The translations under genes and the position numbers were made by a program. This document shows, piece by piece, positions 42,938 through 52,509 of a stretch of DNA of 64,000 bases; position 1 is the first letter of the stretch; each line of letters opens with the position of its first letter. The DNA is from an uncultured Draconibacterium sp. (GTDB lineage Bacteria; Bacteroidota; Bacteroidia; Bacteroidales; Prolixibacteraceae), in the NCBI RefSeq assembly GCF_963677575.1, contig NZ_OY782038.1, positions 620,001 to 684,000 on the forward strand, in the 5' to 3' direction. The notes beneath the pieces are model-generated. The model was not told the origin of the DNA. It did not search any database and saw only the letters and a list, made by a program, of their open reading frames with translations.

Positions 42938-44269
42938 ATGAAAAATATACTAAGAAATATACTACTGGTTTTATTGGTAATTGCAGCTACGGCCTGCGAC
43001 AAAGAATTTTCGAACCCCAATGAACCAAACGAAGAAAATGCCTACAACAGTATCGACGGATTTTTTGCCGTATGTATAGGCTTAAAAACACATTATTCTG
43101 TTACATCGCTAAGGTATGTGGTTTATGTTCCGGGAATAACTACCCGCGAAATAGGTACAACCAGTACTTACCAAACACCAATGGATTTAAGTTACGGAAG
43201 TACTTCGTTAACCAATATAAACACCGGAGTTGGTAGTTTATGGGCCTCGTTGCTGAAAGATAAAGGCCAGGCCGAAGACCTTATTGCCAACATCGATAAC
43301 ATTACAATGGAAGATGGTACGAGAAACGGTATTTTAGCTTTTGCCAAATATTTTAAAGCGCTTTCGCTGATTAACCTTTATCAGAATTTTGAACAAGCCC
43401 CTTTAATGAATTCGGATGATGGAAACGCCGAATTCTCGAATTTTGACACAGGAATAGCTGAGATTGTAACTTTGCTAACCGAAGCAAAAACATCAGTGGC
43501 AGCAGGTATCTCAAGCGATTTCTCATCAAGTGTTTTAGGAAATATCAACTTAGAGAATTCTATTGATGCGCTGCTAACAAGAGCTTATCTTTATAATGAA
43601 GACTACACCAACTGTATTAATATCGGTGAAGGAATCGATCTTAGTGCCACCTCAATGTTTTCTTACGATAACGAAAATTACAACCCCGTGTTTGATTTTG
43701 CCATAAATGGCTCGCCATATCTGTTTCCAAAAGATAATTTCGGGTTAAAGGGAGATTATATTCCATCTCCTGAAGATGGCAGGTACGACTTTTACCTCAC
43801 AACGCCCGATACAGTAGAATTAGCCGAGTTGGGTGGAACCAAGCTAAAACAAATTAGTGGTTTTTTCTCTACATACAGTTCTGATATTCCGGTTTATCTT
43901 CCGGGCGAAGTTTTGTTAAACATTGCAGAAGCCTATGCGCGTTCGAACCAATTGGATGACGCTGTTTTTTATTTGAATAGCGTACTCACAAAAACTGATG
44001 ATGTATACGGTTTAAATGCAAGTATGGATGACCAGACAACATTTCTGCTGTCGCTTTCGCAAGCTGAACTACTCGAAGAGATATACAAAAATCGTTGTAT
44101 CGAGTTATTTTTTACCGGGCAGCATTTAGCCGACAGCCGACGTTTTCACCCGAGCTTGTCAATCAGCCCTAATACCGATTTAACAAGCGAGCGGAATCGA
44201 AATTATTATCCATATCCGCAGGAAGAAAGAGACAATAATTCAAATTGTCCTGCTGATCCTGAGATCTAA
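42938..44269 (+). CDS. SusD/RagB-family lipoprotein
   Basis: 443-aa surface lipoprotein, with the signal ending LVIAATAC at the lipid-modified Cys. The helical repeat body is typical of SusD (FAKYFKALSLINLYQNFEQA; LPGEVLLNIAEAYARSNQLD; LEEIYKNRCIELFFTGQHLA). It acts as the lid and substrate-binding partner of the SusC channel upstream. A strong terminator follows 23 bases after the stop. Confidence 0.94.
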   Translation: MKNILRNILLVLLVIAATACDKEFSNPNEPNEENAYNSIDGFFAVCIGLKTHYSVTSLRYVVYVPGITTREIGTTSTYQTPMDLSYGSTSLTNINTGVGSLWASLLKDKGQAEDLIANIDNITMEDGTRNGILAFAKYFKALSLINLYQNFEQAPLMNSDDGNAEFSNFDTGIAEIVTLLTEAKTSVAAGISSDFSSSVLGNINLENSIDALLTRAYLYNEDYTNCINIGEGIDLSATSMFSYDNENYNPVFDFAINGSPYLFPKDNFGLKGDYIPSPEDGRYDFYLTTPDTVELAELGGTKLKQISGFFSTYSSDIPVYLPGEVLLNIAEAYARSNQLDDAVFYLNSVLTKTDDVYGLNASMDDQTTFLLSLSQAELLEEIYKNRCIELFFTGQHLADSRRFHPSLSISPNTDLTSERNRNYYPYPQEERDNNSNCPADPEI

Positions 44270-44292
44270 AAAATATACCAACTGAAACCATG

Positions 44293-44332
44293 GAAGCCCG
44301 GAATTTTTCAAAGTTCCGGGCTTCTTGTTTTT
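44293..44332 (+). terminator. Terminator of the susCD unit
   Basis: GAAGCCCGGAA and TTCCGGGCTTC form an 11-bp perfect stem with a 10-base loop, followed by TTGTTTTT. The 350 bases to the right hold no convincing gene. Confidence 0.92.
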
Positions 44333-44618
44333 ACAACATCGAAGGAATGAAACTTCTGCAAACACTAAAAATCATTTTAAACTCAATAACACATAGCAAA
44401 GAAATTAACATTGAAATAATGTTCACTATTACCTCTTTATTTATCCCCGAAATCTATTTTACAGCTTCATAGAATTAATTTATCATTCAGTAGTAACTAT
44501 TAGAATTACAATACGTTACTACACTTAGTTTTTACATAAATTTTGGAATGCTAAAATTCATACTAATCAACAACCTAAAATCGTAATAGATTTCAAAAAT
44601 GACCTATCAATTATTTAT

Positions 44619-44661
44619 ATATCTATTTATATAGATATTTATATTCTATGACATATATTTG
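44619..44661 (+). promoter_or_regulatory. Operator-like palindrome and -7 box of the HAE-type RND operon
   Basis: ATATCTAT (44619-44626) and ATAGATAT (44631-44638) are a perfect 8-bp inverted repeat with a 4-base spacer. The -7 box TATATTTG (44654-44661) follows 15 bases later, and the ATG is at 44682. The palindrome covers the spacer between -33 and -7, so a bound protein would block transcription. No TetR- or MarR-type regulator gene is adjacent. Confidence 0.52.
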
Positions 44662-44681
44662 CAGCGAAAAAAGAATCAAAA

Positions 44682-46025
44682 ATGATTACTAATATGTCAA
44701 CACAAAAATTCAATTACCTGTTATTATTGCTGTTATTAACGCCGGCAATATTAAAGGCACAACCAAGACCATTAAGTTTGAGCGAGGCACTCACCCTGGC
44801 TGAAGAAAACAATCTTAATGTGAAAAGTGCTGAAGCCCGTGTGGAAGCCGCACGAGCCCGCTACCGAATGACAAACTCTGTTTTTTTACCCGGAATTGAA
44901 GCGAGTCACACCGGAATGTCGACCAACGATCCGCTAAATTCCTTTGGTTTTAAACTAAAACAGGAAATTGTTACGCAACAGGATTTTAATCCTGATCTGT
45001 TAAATGATCCGGGAAGTATCGAGAATTTCCAGACTAAAATCGAGTTGCAGCAGCCATTGCTGAACCTCGATGGAATATACGCCCGTAAGGCGGCCAAAAA
45101 TCAATTGGATGCCTTAGCATTTCAGAATAACAGGGTTAAACTGAACATTAAATACGAAGTAAAAAAAGCTTACTACATGCTGGAGCTGGCCGAGTCGTCG
45201 GTTGAAGTACTCGAAAAATCAGTAGCTGTAGCAGAAGAAGCTTTACGTTTAACAAAAAATAATGCTGAGCAAGGATTTGCAAAAGAAGCAGATGTACTGG
45301 AAGCCTCTGTTCGTGCTGAAGAACGTAAGAATCAGTTACTTGAAGTGCAAAACCAGCGACAAACAGCCAACGACTTTTTGGCCTATTTGTTAGGCATGGA
45401 ATTCAGCGAAATAATTGAAACTACCGATTCGCTTATTCAACCACCAATGCAGGTTATTATCGACCGTAATTCAGTAAACCTTGAAAACCGGTCGGATATG
45501 CTGGCTTACCAAAAACAAATCGAGGCCGGCGAGAACATGGTTAAATCGAATAAAATGAAATTCGTTCCTCGCCTGAATGCTTTTGGGGCTTTTGAATGGA
45601 ACGATGAATCGTTGTTCGGAACTTCAGCAAATAACTACATGGTTGGAGCATCATTAAGCTGGAGCCTTTTTAGCGGATATAAAAATGCAGGCTCTATTCA
45701 ACATGCAACGGCACAACTCGATGAAGCACGAATTAACTACGAAGATTACCTGTCTCAAAGCCAAATAGAAATCAATCGTGCAACGCGTAAAATGGAATTA
45801 AATTATAACCGTATCCAATCAAGCAAACTGGCAAAAGAACAAGCGCAGGAGTCCTTACGAATCAGAACAAACCGTTTTGAACAAGGATTGGAGAAAACTG
45901 CCGACCTACTGATGTCAGAAGCCCTCACCTCTCAAAAAGAATTAGAATACATTCAATCAATTTATAATTACAAGCAAGCCATTTTCGAGATGGAATTGCT
46001 TATCGAACAAGATATTAACGAATAA
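44682..46025 (+). CDS. TolC-family outer membrane efflux protein (HAE-type RND operon)
   Basis: 447 aa. The signal peptide (YLLLLLLLTPAILKA) precedes two OEP repeats (LSEALTLAEENNLNVKSAEA; a second one from about residue 250). Met at 44694 is an equally good start. It is the first gene of a three-gene tripartite efflux operon with adaptor and pump genes downstream. Channel subunits of this arrangement usually export hydrophobic compounds, dyes or antibiotics. Confidence 0.92.
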   Translation: MITNMSTQKFNYLLLLLLLTPAILKAQPRPLSLSEALTLAEENNLNVKSAEARVEAARARYRMTNSVFLPGIEASHTGMSTNDPLNSFGFKLKQEIVTQQDFNPDLLNDPGSIENFQTKIELQQPLLNLDGIYARKAAKNQLDALAFQNNRVKLNIKYEVKKAYYMLELAESSVEVLEKSVAVAEEALRLTKNNAEQGFAKEADVLEASVRAEERKNQLLEVQNQRQTANDFLAYLLGMEFSEIIETTDSLIQPPMQVIIDRNSVNLENRSDMLAYQKQIEAGENMVKSNKMKFVPRLNAFGAFEWNDESLFGTSANNYMVGASLSWSLFSGYKNAGSIQHATAQLDEARINYEDYLSQSQIEINRATRKMELNYNRIQSSKLAKEQAQESLRIRTNRFEQGLEKTADLLMSEALTSQKELEYIQSIYNYKQAIFEMELLIEQDINE

Positions 46026-46039
46026 ACGCCATATCAAAA

Positions 46040-47131
46040 ATGAAAACACTAGTACAAAAATCGACACTCATAATTGCAATTGCACTATTATCGATAATTG
46101 CAATCTCATGTGGTAACAAAGAGAAAGAACACGCTACGGCGCCGCAAGAAAAGGTTGCAGCACAAACTGCTGTTGCAGAACTTGCCGATTACCCGGTAGT
46201 ACATAGTTTTTCGGGCAAGTTAGAGGCCGATAAACAAACAAATCTGAGTACCCGTATAATGGGACAAATTCAGCGCATTTACGTTAAACCTGGTCAGAAA
46301 GTAAATCAGGGCGATCTGTTGATCCAGATCAGAAACCAGGATATTCTGGCTAAAAAAGCTCAGGTTGAAGCCAGCAAAGTTGAAGCTTCTACTGCTTACG
46401 AGAGTGCTGAAAAAGACCTGAAACGTTACGAAGCACTTTATGCTGAAAACAGTGCGTCGGACAAAGAAATGGACGATATGCGCACCCGTTACGACATGGC
46501 CAAGGCACGTTTAGCTGCCGTTGAACAAATGGAAAACGAAGTGGAAGAAAACATGCGTTATACATCGATTCGTGCACCATACAGCGGAGTTATTACAACC
46601 AAATTCGTTCAGGAAGGCGACATGGCCAATCCGGGAATGCCTTTATTGAGCATGGAAAGCCCATCGCAATGGAAAGTTATTGCGCGTATTCCTGAAGCCG
46701 ACATTGCCAAAGTTCAGCTGAATGATGCAGTTAAAGTAAAATTCACTGCAGCCAGAGTAGAATTGGAAGGAAAAATTATCGAGATAAATCCATCAACAAC
46801 AAACACAGGCAACCAATACAGTGCTAAAGTACTGGTTACCGTTCCTGAAAACTGTACCGCAAAATTGTACAGCGGAATGTACGCCGAAGTATTGTTTGAA
46901 TACGGAATACAAAAACGTATCCTTGTTCCAGAATCAGCTTTGATCCACCGTGGTCAGCTGGTTGGAATTTATGCTGTTGGTCAGTCGGGAAATGCCTTGT
47001 TACGCTGGGTGAAGACCGGTAAAACATTTGGCGATAAAATTGAGATCATTTCAGGTTTATCGGATGGAGAACAATATGTTGTGTCGTCTGACAGCAAACT
47101 TTTTGACGGAGCAATTATAGCTTCGAACTAA
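46040..47131 (+). CDS. RND periplasmic adaptor lipoprotein (AcrA/MexA-like)
   Basis: 363 aa. The lipoprotein signal ends in IIAISC. Lipoyl halves (STRIMGQIQRIYVKPGQKVN; TSIRAPYSGVITTKFVQEGD), a helical hairpin of about 75 residues and a beta-barrel domain ending with SSDSKLFDG follow. It links the inner-membrane pump to the TolC-like channel encoded upstream. A palindromic repeat separates it from the pump gene. Confidence 0.92.
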   Translation: MKTLVQKSTLIIAIALLSIIAISCGNKEKEHATAPQEKVAAQTAVAELADYPVVHSFSGKLEADKQTNLSTRIMGQIQRIYVKPGQKVNQGDLLIQIRNQDILAKKAQVEASKVEASTAYESAEKDLKRYEALYAENSASDKEMDDMRTRYDMAKARLAAVEQMENEVEENMRYTSIRAPYSGVITTKFVQEGDMANPGMPLLSMESPSQWKVIARIPEADIAKVQLNDAVKVKFTAARVELEGKIIEINPSTTNTGNQYSAKVLVTVPENCTAKLYSGMYAEVLFEYGIQKRILVPESALIHRGQLVGIYAVGQSGNALLRWVKTGKTFGDKIEIISGLSDGEQYVVSSDSKLFDGAIIASN

Positions 47132-47136
47132 CAAAA

Positions 47137-47226
47137 GGTAATTCCTCTGTGAATTACCCCTGTCGCTTCAATGAAGCTCCTGTCCCCTTTTAGGGGGACA
47201 ATCGGAACAAAGTGACGATAGGGGGT
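47137..47226. repeat. Multi-hairpin palindromic repeat between adaptor and pump genes
   Basis: Three inverted parts are present. GGTAATTC/GAATTACC (47137-47158) is a perfect 8-bp arm pair. GTCCCC/GGGGAC (47182-47199) forms the central hairpin. ACCCCTGTCGCTT at the left side corresponds to AGTGACGATAGGGGGT at the right as imperfect arms. It resembles the C/G-run palindrome at 27887-27955 in kind, and it could be a dispersed repeat that also tunes pump expression. Confidence 0.6.
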
Positions 47227-47268
47227 CTATTAAACGGAACTTAAAAAACGAATTTAAGAGAAGAAAAA

Positions 47269-50200
47269 ATGAAAACAGGATTTGCTGGCGGAATAGCCAA
47301 ACAGTTTATAAACTCAAAATTAACGCCGCTGTTGATGGTTGCTTTTATGGCGATCGGTATCTACAGCTCGTACCTGACTCCCCGCGAGGAGGAACCGCAA
47401 ATTGATGTGCCAATGGCCGATATTCTCTTCAGTTATCCGGGAGCCAGCCCGAAAGAAATTGAATCCCGCGTAATGCAGCCGCTCGAAAAAGTGGTAGCCA
47501 ATATTCCGGGAGTTGAATACGTATACTCTACCTCAATGCCGGGCCAGGCCATGCTTATCGTTCAGTTTTACGTTGGAGAAGACATCGAACGTTCGTTGGT
47601 AAAAATGTACAACGAAATAATGAAGCACATGGACCAGATGCCGCACGGAACGAGTTTGCCATTGGTGAAGACTCGCTCTATCGATGATGTGCCAGTGCTG
47701 GGACTAACTTTTTGGAGCGAAAATTACGACGACTACCAGTTGAAACGAATTGCACAGGAGGTAAATAACGAAATTGAACAGGTTACCGATGTATCGGAAA
47801 CCAAAGTAATAGGTGGTCGCTCGCGTCAGATTCGTGTTGTGCTGAACAACGGAGCAATGGCCCGCTATAATGTTGATGCATTGAGTATTGCACAGAAAAT
47901 ACAAATTGCCAACCAGCAATTTAACACTGGTGCTTTTAACAAGAATGATGTAGAATACCTAGTTGAAGCAGGTGAATTTCTGCGAACTTCTGATGATGTT
48001 TCCAACCTTGTTGTTGGCATTCAAAACGGAAGTCCGGTTTACATGAAACAGGTCGCCGAGATTCTTGATGGTCCGGAAGAACCGATTCAATATGTGAATT
48101 TTGGTTACGGAATGATGGACGAAAAGAAAAGCGACTTTGCAGGAGAATACGGGGCGGTTACTATTTCTGTAGCTAAACGTCGTGGTGCAGATGCCATGAA
48201 AGTTTCAGACCAAATTCTGGAAAAGATTAGCCATCTTGAAAAAGACCTGATTCCTTCTGATGTTCATGTTGACGTTACCCGTAACTACGGAGAAACAGCA
48301 TCGCATAAAGTATCAGAACTGTTGATGCACCTTGCCGGAGCAATTATAGCAGTAACTTTTGTGGTAATGCTTGCCATGGGCTGGCGCGGCGGATTGGTTG
48401 TATTCCTGTCGGTGCCGATTACCTTCGCATTAACCATGTTCAGCTACTATTTCCTTGATTACACCTTGAACCGGATTACGCTTTTCGCACTGGTTTTTGT
48501 AACAGGAATTGTAGTCGACGACTCGATTATTATTGCCGAAAACATGCACCGGCATTTCAAAATGAAAAAATTGCCATTCATCCAGGCCGCTTTGCGCTCA
48601 ATCGATGAAGTGGGTAACCCAACTATTCTGGCCACATTTACGGTTATTGCGGCTGTGTTACCAATGGTTTTCGTTTCAGGTTTAATGGGACCTTACATGA
48701 GCCCGATGCCAATTGGAGCATCCATTGCAATGATCTTTTCGTTGCTGGTAGCACTAACAATTACTCCATATCTCGCTTTCCGTTTATTAAGAGTTGTTGA
48801 GAAAGACGATAAAGTAAAAAAGGCATTCAAACTCGAAAATTCGCCGATTTATAAGATCTATTATAAAACGATGAAACCGATGTTGGAATCATCGTGGAAA
48901 CGCTGGACTTTTATCGGAACCATCACATTTTTCCTGCTGGCTTCAATGACCCTGGTTTATTTCAAAATGGTGGCTGTAAAAATGCTTCCTTTCGATAATA
49001 AAAACGAATTCCAGGTAATTATCGACATGCCCGAAGGAACTACGCTTGAGCGTACGGCAGCCGTAACAAAAGAACTGGCAGCTTATATTGCTCAGCAGGA
49101 AGAAGTATTAAATTACCAGTCGTATGTAGGAACGGCTTCGCCAATGAACTTTAATGGTTTGGTTCGTCACTACGATTTACGAAGAGGTTCGAATGTTGCC
49201 GATATACAGGTGAACCTTACAGATAAAACGGAACGTAAAGCGCAAAGTCACGACATTGCAAAAGCCATGCGTCCGGGTATTCAGCAGTTGGCTAAAAAAT
49301 TCAATGCCAACGCAAAAGTTGTTGAGGTTCCACCGGGTCCACCGGTACTTTCAACTTTAGTGGCTGAAATTTACGGACCGGATTACGATGAACAAATTGA
49401 AGTTGCCCGCCAGGTAAAAGACCTGTTTGCAGAAACTGCCGATGTGGTAGACATCGACTGGCAAATGGAAGACGACCAGGTGGAATACAAATTCAATGTA
49501 TTGAAAGAAAAAGCGGCACTGGCAGGCGTTTCAACACAGCAGGTTGTAAACAGTGTTGCAATGGCTCTTGGTGGCCAGGAAGTAACACAACTTTACGCCG
49601 AGAAAGAACATGAGCAGGTTGGTATAGCCTTGCGTTTTTCAGAAGATGAACGTTCGAGCATTGAAGATCTCAAGAAAATAAATATCATGAGCATGACCGG
49701 CCAAAAAGTAGCGCTTGGTGATGTTGTTGAAATAAAAGAAGAACTTCAGGACAAAAGTATTTACCGTAAAAACCAGAAACGTGTAGTTTACGTAACTGCC
49801 GATATTGCAGGAGCACTGGAGAGTCCGGTTTACGGAATATTGAATATGAGTGAGAACCTGGACAAAATAGAGTTACCGGAAGGATATGTACTGAACGAAG
49901 AGTTTACACAACAGCCTTTTGTACAAGATACTTACAGCCTGAAATGGGACGGCGAGTGGCAAATTACCTACGAAGTTTTCCGCGATTTGGGAGCTGCATT
50001 TGCAGTGGTTCTGTTGGTAATTTATATGCTTATCATCGGATGGTTCCAAAACTTTACTGTACCGTTTGTAATGATGGTAGCCATTCCACTTTCGTTGGTT
50101 GGTATTCTAATCGGTCACTGGCTGATGGGAGCTTTCTTTACTGCAACTTCAATGATCGGATTAATTGCGCTCGCGGGTATTATGGTCCGAAACTCCATAC

Positions 50201-50526
50201 TGCTCATCGACTTTATAAATCTCCGGCTTAAGGACGGAGCGCCGCTAAAAGACGCGGTAATCGAAGCCGGAGCAGTACGAACCACTCCTATCCTACTTAC
50301 TGCCGGAACAGTTGTAATTGGTGCAGTAGTGATCTTATTCGATCCTATTTTCCAGGGATTAGCCATTTCGCTAATGGGTGGAACAATTGCCTCTACATTC
50401 TTAACGCTGGTTATTGTGCCGCTGATTTATTACATGACTGAGAAGAAAAAATACCCGGAAGAAGAAGCCCCGGTTGCTGAAACTCCGAAGACTGAAAATA
50501 ACTTAACTAACGAGGAGGAAAAATAA
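47269..50526 (+). CDS. RND efflux pump permease, HAE type
   Basis: 1085-aa pump with a proton-relay segment FVTGIVVDDSIIIAENMHRH, carrying the Asp-Asp pair of hydrophobe/amphiphile exporters. The N-terminus is FINSKLTPLLMVAFMAIGIY, followed by PREEEPQIDVPMADILFSYP. The C-terminus ends in an acidic tail (EEEAPVAETPKTENN). Its likely cargo is toxic organic compounds. It is preceded by its adaptor and TolC-like genes. Confidence 0.93.
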   Translation: MKTGFAGGIAKQFINSKLTPLLMVAFMAIGIYSSYLTPREEEPQIDVPMADILFSYPGASPKEIESRVMQPLEKVVANIPGVEYVYSTSMPGQAMLIVQFYVGEDIERSLVKMYNEIMKHMDQMPHGTSLPLVKTRSIDDVPVLGLTFWSENYDDYQLKRIAQEVNNEIEQVTDVSETKVIGGRSRQIRVVLNNGAMARYNVDALSIAQKIQIANQQFNTGAFNKNDVEYLVEAGEFLRTSDDVSNLVVGIQNGSPVYMKQVAEILDGPEEPIQYVNFGYGMMDEKKSDFAGEYGAVTISVAKRRGADAMKVSDQILEKISHLEKDLIPSDVHVDVTRNYGETASHKVSELLMHLAGAIIAVTFVVMLAMGWRGGLVVFLSVPITFALTMFSYYFLDYTLNRITLFALVFVTGIVVDDSIIIAENMHRHFKMKKLPFIQAALRSIDEVGNPTILATFTVIAAVLPMVFVSGLMGPYMSPMPIGASIAMIFSLLVALTITPYLAFRLLRVVEKDDKVKKAFKLENSPIYKIYYKTMKPMLESSWKRWTFIGTITFFLLASMTLVYFKMVAVKMLPFDNKNEFQVIIDMPEGTTLERTAAVTKELAAYIAQQEEVLNYQSYVGTASPMNFNGLVRHYDLRRGSNVADIQVNLTDKTERKAQSHDIAKAMRPGIQQLAKKFNANAKVVEVPPGPPVLSTLVAEIYGPDYDEQIEVARQVKDLFAETADVVDIDWQMEDDQVEYKFNVLKEKAALAGVSTQQVVNSVAMALGGQEVTQLYAEKEHEQVGIALRFSEDERSSIEDLKKINIMSMTGQKVALGDVVEIKEELQDKSIYRKNQKRVVYVTADIAGALESPVYGILNMSENLDKIELPEGYVLNEEFTQQPFVQDTYSLKWDGEWQITYEVFRDLGAAFAVVLLVIYMLIIGWFQNFTVPFVMMVAIPLSLVGILIGHWLMGAFFTATSMIGLIALAGIMVRNSILLIDFINLRLKDGAPLKDAVIEAGAVRTTPILLTAGTVVIGAVVILFDPIFQGLAISLMGGTIASTFLTLVIVPLIYYMTEKKKYPEEEAPVAETPKTENNLTNEEEK

Positions 50527-50527
50527 A

Positions 50528-50839
50528 ATGATGAAATTTGTAATTATTCAAAGCGCCGAAGCTTATCATCACGAGCTGGAGCAGATCTTTCGCGACATCA
50601 AGATTAATTCGTACAGCGAATTACCGGTTGATGGTTTTATGGAAAGCGCCGATGGAAATTCAGATATTTCCAACTGGTTTGGATCGTCAAAAAATCCTTA
50701 CCGCTATTTTATTTCGTTTACTTTTCTTGAAGAAGATAAGGCAAATGAACTTCTCGCCAGGATAAAAGCATTTAACGACGAAGCCGAAGGAATAAGTCCG
50801 ATTAGTGCCTTTATTTCGGCTATCGAAAAATATGTATAA
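50528..50839 (+). CDS. Small protein of PII-like look downstream of the RND pump
   Basis: 103-aa soluble protein starting one base after the pump stop (MMKFVIIQSAEAYHHELEQI), with a mixed alpha/beta order (beta-alpha-beta-beta-alpha-beta) as in PII-like or DUF3240 proteins. I cannot assign it firmly. The end SAFISAIEKYV fits a C-terminal helix. The position suggests a regulator or sensor of the pump. Confidence 0.65.
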   Translation: MMKFVIIQSAEAYHHELEQIFRDIKINSYSELPVDGFMESADGNSDISNWFGSSKNPYRYFISFTFLEEDKANELLARIKAFNDEAEGISPISAFISAIEKYV

Positions 50840-50858
50840 ACTATTAAATTATAATACG

Positions 50859-51041
50859 ATGAAGGAGAGAATAATACGCGCAGTTGCAGGAATATTTGTG
50901 TTGACTAGCATTCTATTGGCCATATTCGTTAATATTTACTGGCTTGGCCTGGCAGGTTTTGTTGGATTGAATTTATTTCAGTCGTCGATTACAAAATTCT
51001 GCCCATTGGAATATTTCCTTGAAAAGGCCGGAGTAGAATAG
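50859..51041 (+). CDS. YgaP-like transmembrane protein (DUF2892)
   Basis: 60 aa from the ATG at 50859. It has two membrane segments (AVAGIFVLTSILLAIF; WLGLAGFVGLNLFQ) and the conserved end SITKFCPLEYFLEKAG, as in DUF2892/YgaP inner-membrane proteins. The longer frame to 50805 overlaps the previous gene. It is the last gene of the RND operon, with a terminator 24 bases downstream. Confidence 0.88.
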   Translation: MKERIIRAVAGIFVLTSILLAIFVNIYWLGLAGFVGLNLFQSSITKFCPLEYFLEKAGVE

Positions 51042-51064
51042 CTCTGCAATAAAATGCGTAACGT

Positions 51065-51099
51065 GAAAGGTTGTCTGTCTCAGGCAACCTTTCTTTTTT
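51065..51099 (+). terminator. Terminator after the RND operon
   Basis: GAAAGGTTG and CAACCTTTC are a 9-bp perfect stem around an 11-base loop, followed by TTTTTT. Confidence 0.9.
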
Positions 51100-51189
51100 A
51101 TGTAAACCCGGTTCAATTCTTATTCGCTAGTTTCTTTCAGTAATTTCTCCTAACTTGTAAGACAAAAGAACACAAATAAAAACTAAGAA

Positions 51190-51765
51190 ATGACAGACAA
51201 CACAAACAAAAAAGTTGCCGAAAGCTTATGGAAACTCATAATGGCTCGAGGCGTAGTCCTTGTAGTTGTAGGATTAATTTTACTCCTGTTTCCTAAGGCA
51301 ACACTTGCAACGCTAATATTTATACTCGGTATTTACTGGCTAATTGATGGGTGTGTAACCCTTTACAACACCTACAAACAACGAAACATCAGAAAAAACT
51401 GGTGGTGGGGATTTATTACTGGAGGACTTGGAATAATTGCAGGCTTAATTGTCGTTTTAAAACCATTTTCAAGCTCTGTGCTTACTACCTCTTTTTTAAT
51501 GTGGTTTTTAGGATTAGTTGCGTTAATTAACGGAATAACCGGAGTTGTTACCGGAATAAGAATCAAGAAATATAACACTGGCGAACGCTCCATGATTTGG
51601 GGTGGAATATTTTCAATTATTCTTGGTATTATTCTGATTTCTTCGCCATATACATCGGCATTAGTAGTTGTTAAAGTGATGGGCTCTTTCGCCATTTTTG
51701 CAGGTATAATAACCATTTTACTCGCTAATCGTGTAAAAAAGAAAGCACAGGAAATTGAAGAATAA
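51190..51765 (+). CDS. HdeD-family (DUF308) membrane protein
   Basis: 191 aa with six membrane segments in three DUF308 hairpins (ARGVVLVVVGLILLLFPKAT; FILGIYWLIDGCVTLYNT; FAIFAGIITILLAN). Members are linked to acid resistance in enterobacteria, but their activity is unknown. A single-gene unit with the terminator on its left. Confidence 0.9.
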   Translation: MTDNTNKKVAESLWKLIMARGVVLVVVGLILLLFPKATLATLIFILGIYWLIDGCVTLYNTYKQRNIRKNWWWGFITGGLGIIAGLIVVLKPFSSSVLTTSFLMWFLGLVALINGITGVVTGIRIKKYNTGERSMIWGGIFSIILGIILISSPYTSALVVVKVMGSFAIFAGIITILLANRVKKKAQEIEE

Positions 51766-51893
51766 CGGAACATTCCTTTTTCAACTTGCTGGAAAATGCA
51801 GAACCATATGTCTATTAAGGTTTTGTATTTTTTTTTGTATCTTCCTACAATCATTTTTTCCTCAGCCTTAATAAACATTTGTTCGTATTAATT

Positions 51894-51925
51894 TTTGTTT
51901 TAATGAAAAAATTAAACTATTTTTG
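51894..51925 (+). promoter_or_regulatory. Bacteroidota-type promoter of the ORP-like cluster
   Basis: TTTG (51894-51897) and TATTTTTG (51918-51925) are separated by 20 bases, matching the Bacteroidota primary sigma -33/-7 consensus in both boxes and the spacing. Transcription would start near 51932, about 15 bases before the ATG at 51947. It is the best promoter match in the window. Confidence 0.72.
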
Positions 51926-51946
51926 TAGAGAACATATGTTTATGAT

Positions 51947-52267
51947 ATGAAAACAATAATTACTTCATCCGGAGACAATGTAGACTCGAAATTTGATTTA
52001 CGATTTGGACGTGCAGGTTGGTTTTGTGTGTACGATAAAGAAAGCCACACAACCAACTTCATCGAAAACAGTTTCAAAAATTCAAATGGTGGAGCCGGTA
52101 CAAAATCTTCGGAAATGGCAGCAGAATTAGGTGCTGAACAGATCATCTCTGGTCATTTTGGTCCAAAAGCAAAGGATATGTTGGAGAAATTCCACATTCA
52201 AATGATAGAACTGGATGATGATGAGCTGAATGTGAAAGATGTGATTTTAAAAATTGAAAACAATTAG
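51947..52267 (+). CDS. NifX/NifB-like dinitrogenase Fe-Mo cofactor-binding domain protein
   Basis: 106 aa of the Nitro_FeMo-Co fold (TSSGDNVDSKFDLRFGRAGW, then AAELGAEQIISGHFGPKAKD). In Desulfovibrio a single-domain protein of this kind is the Orange Protein, which binds a Mo-Cu-S cluster. No nitrogenase genes are in the window, so nitrogen fixation need not be involved. It is the first gene of a cluster of six. Confidence 0.88.
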   Translation: MKTIITSSGDNVDSKFDLRFGRAGWFCVYDKESHTTNFIENSFKNSNGGAGTKSSEMAAELGAEQIISGHFGPKAKDMLEKFHIQMIELDDDELNVKDVILKIENN

Positions 52268-52272
52268 AAACA

Positions 52273-52494
52273 ATGCCAGGATTAGACAAAACCGGACCAA
52301 TGGGACAAGGAGCCCAAACCGGCAGAAAACAAGGAAGATGCAACACCGCATTAAATGAAGAACAGTTTGCCAACTTTGGAAGAAGAGGCGGCAGAGGTTT
52401 CAGATTTAGAAATCTCGGAGCCGATGAAACCTTGCCAAGAGGTTGGGGACGAGGAAAAGGAAGAGGCCGTGGTTTTGGCCGATTAGAAAATTAA
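52273..52494 (+). CDS. DUF5320 Gly/Arg-rich small protein
   Basis: 73 aa (MPGLDKTGPMGQGAQTGR...), with a C-terminus of Gly, Arg and Phe repeats (RGKGRGRGFGRLEN) and one Cys. DUF5320 proteins accompany NifX-like and MinD-like genes in many anaerobes. Their role is unknown. It is only 5 bases after the preceding stop. Confidence 0.85.
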   Translation: MPGLDKTGPMGQGAQTGRKQGRCNTALNEEQFANFGRRGGRGFRFRNLGADETLPRGWGRGKGRGRGFGRLEN

Positions 52495-52509
52495 TAATTT
52501 GAAATAAGC

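Noticed and set aside
44290..44472. A 60-codon frame to the right of SusD
   Set aside because: It starts inside the terminator stem, has no conservation-like features and lies in AT-rich sequence before a promoter.
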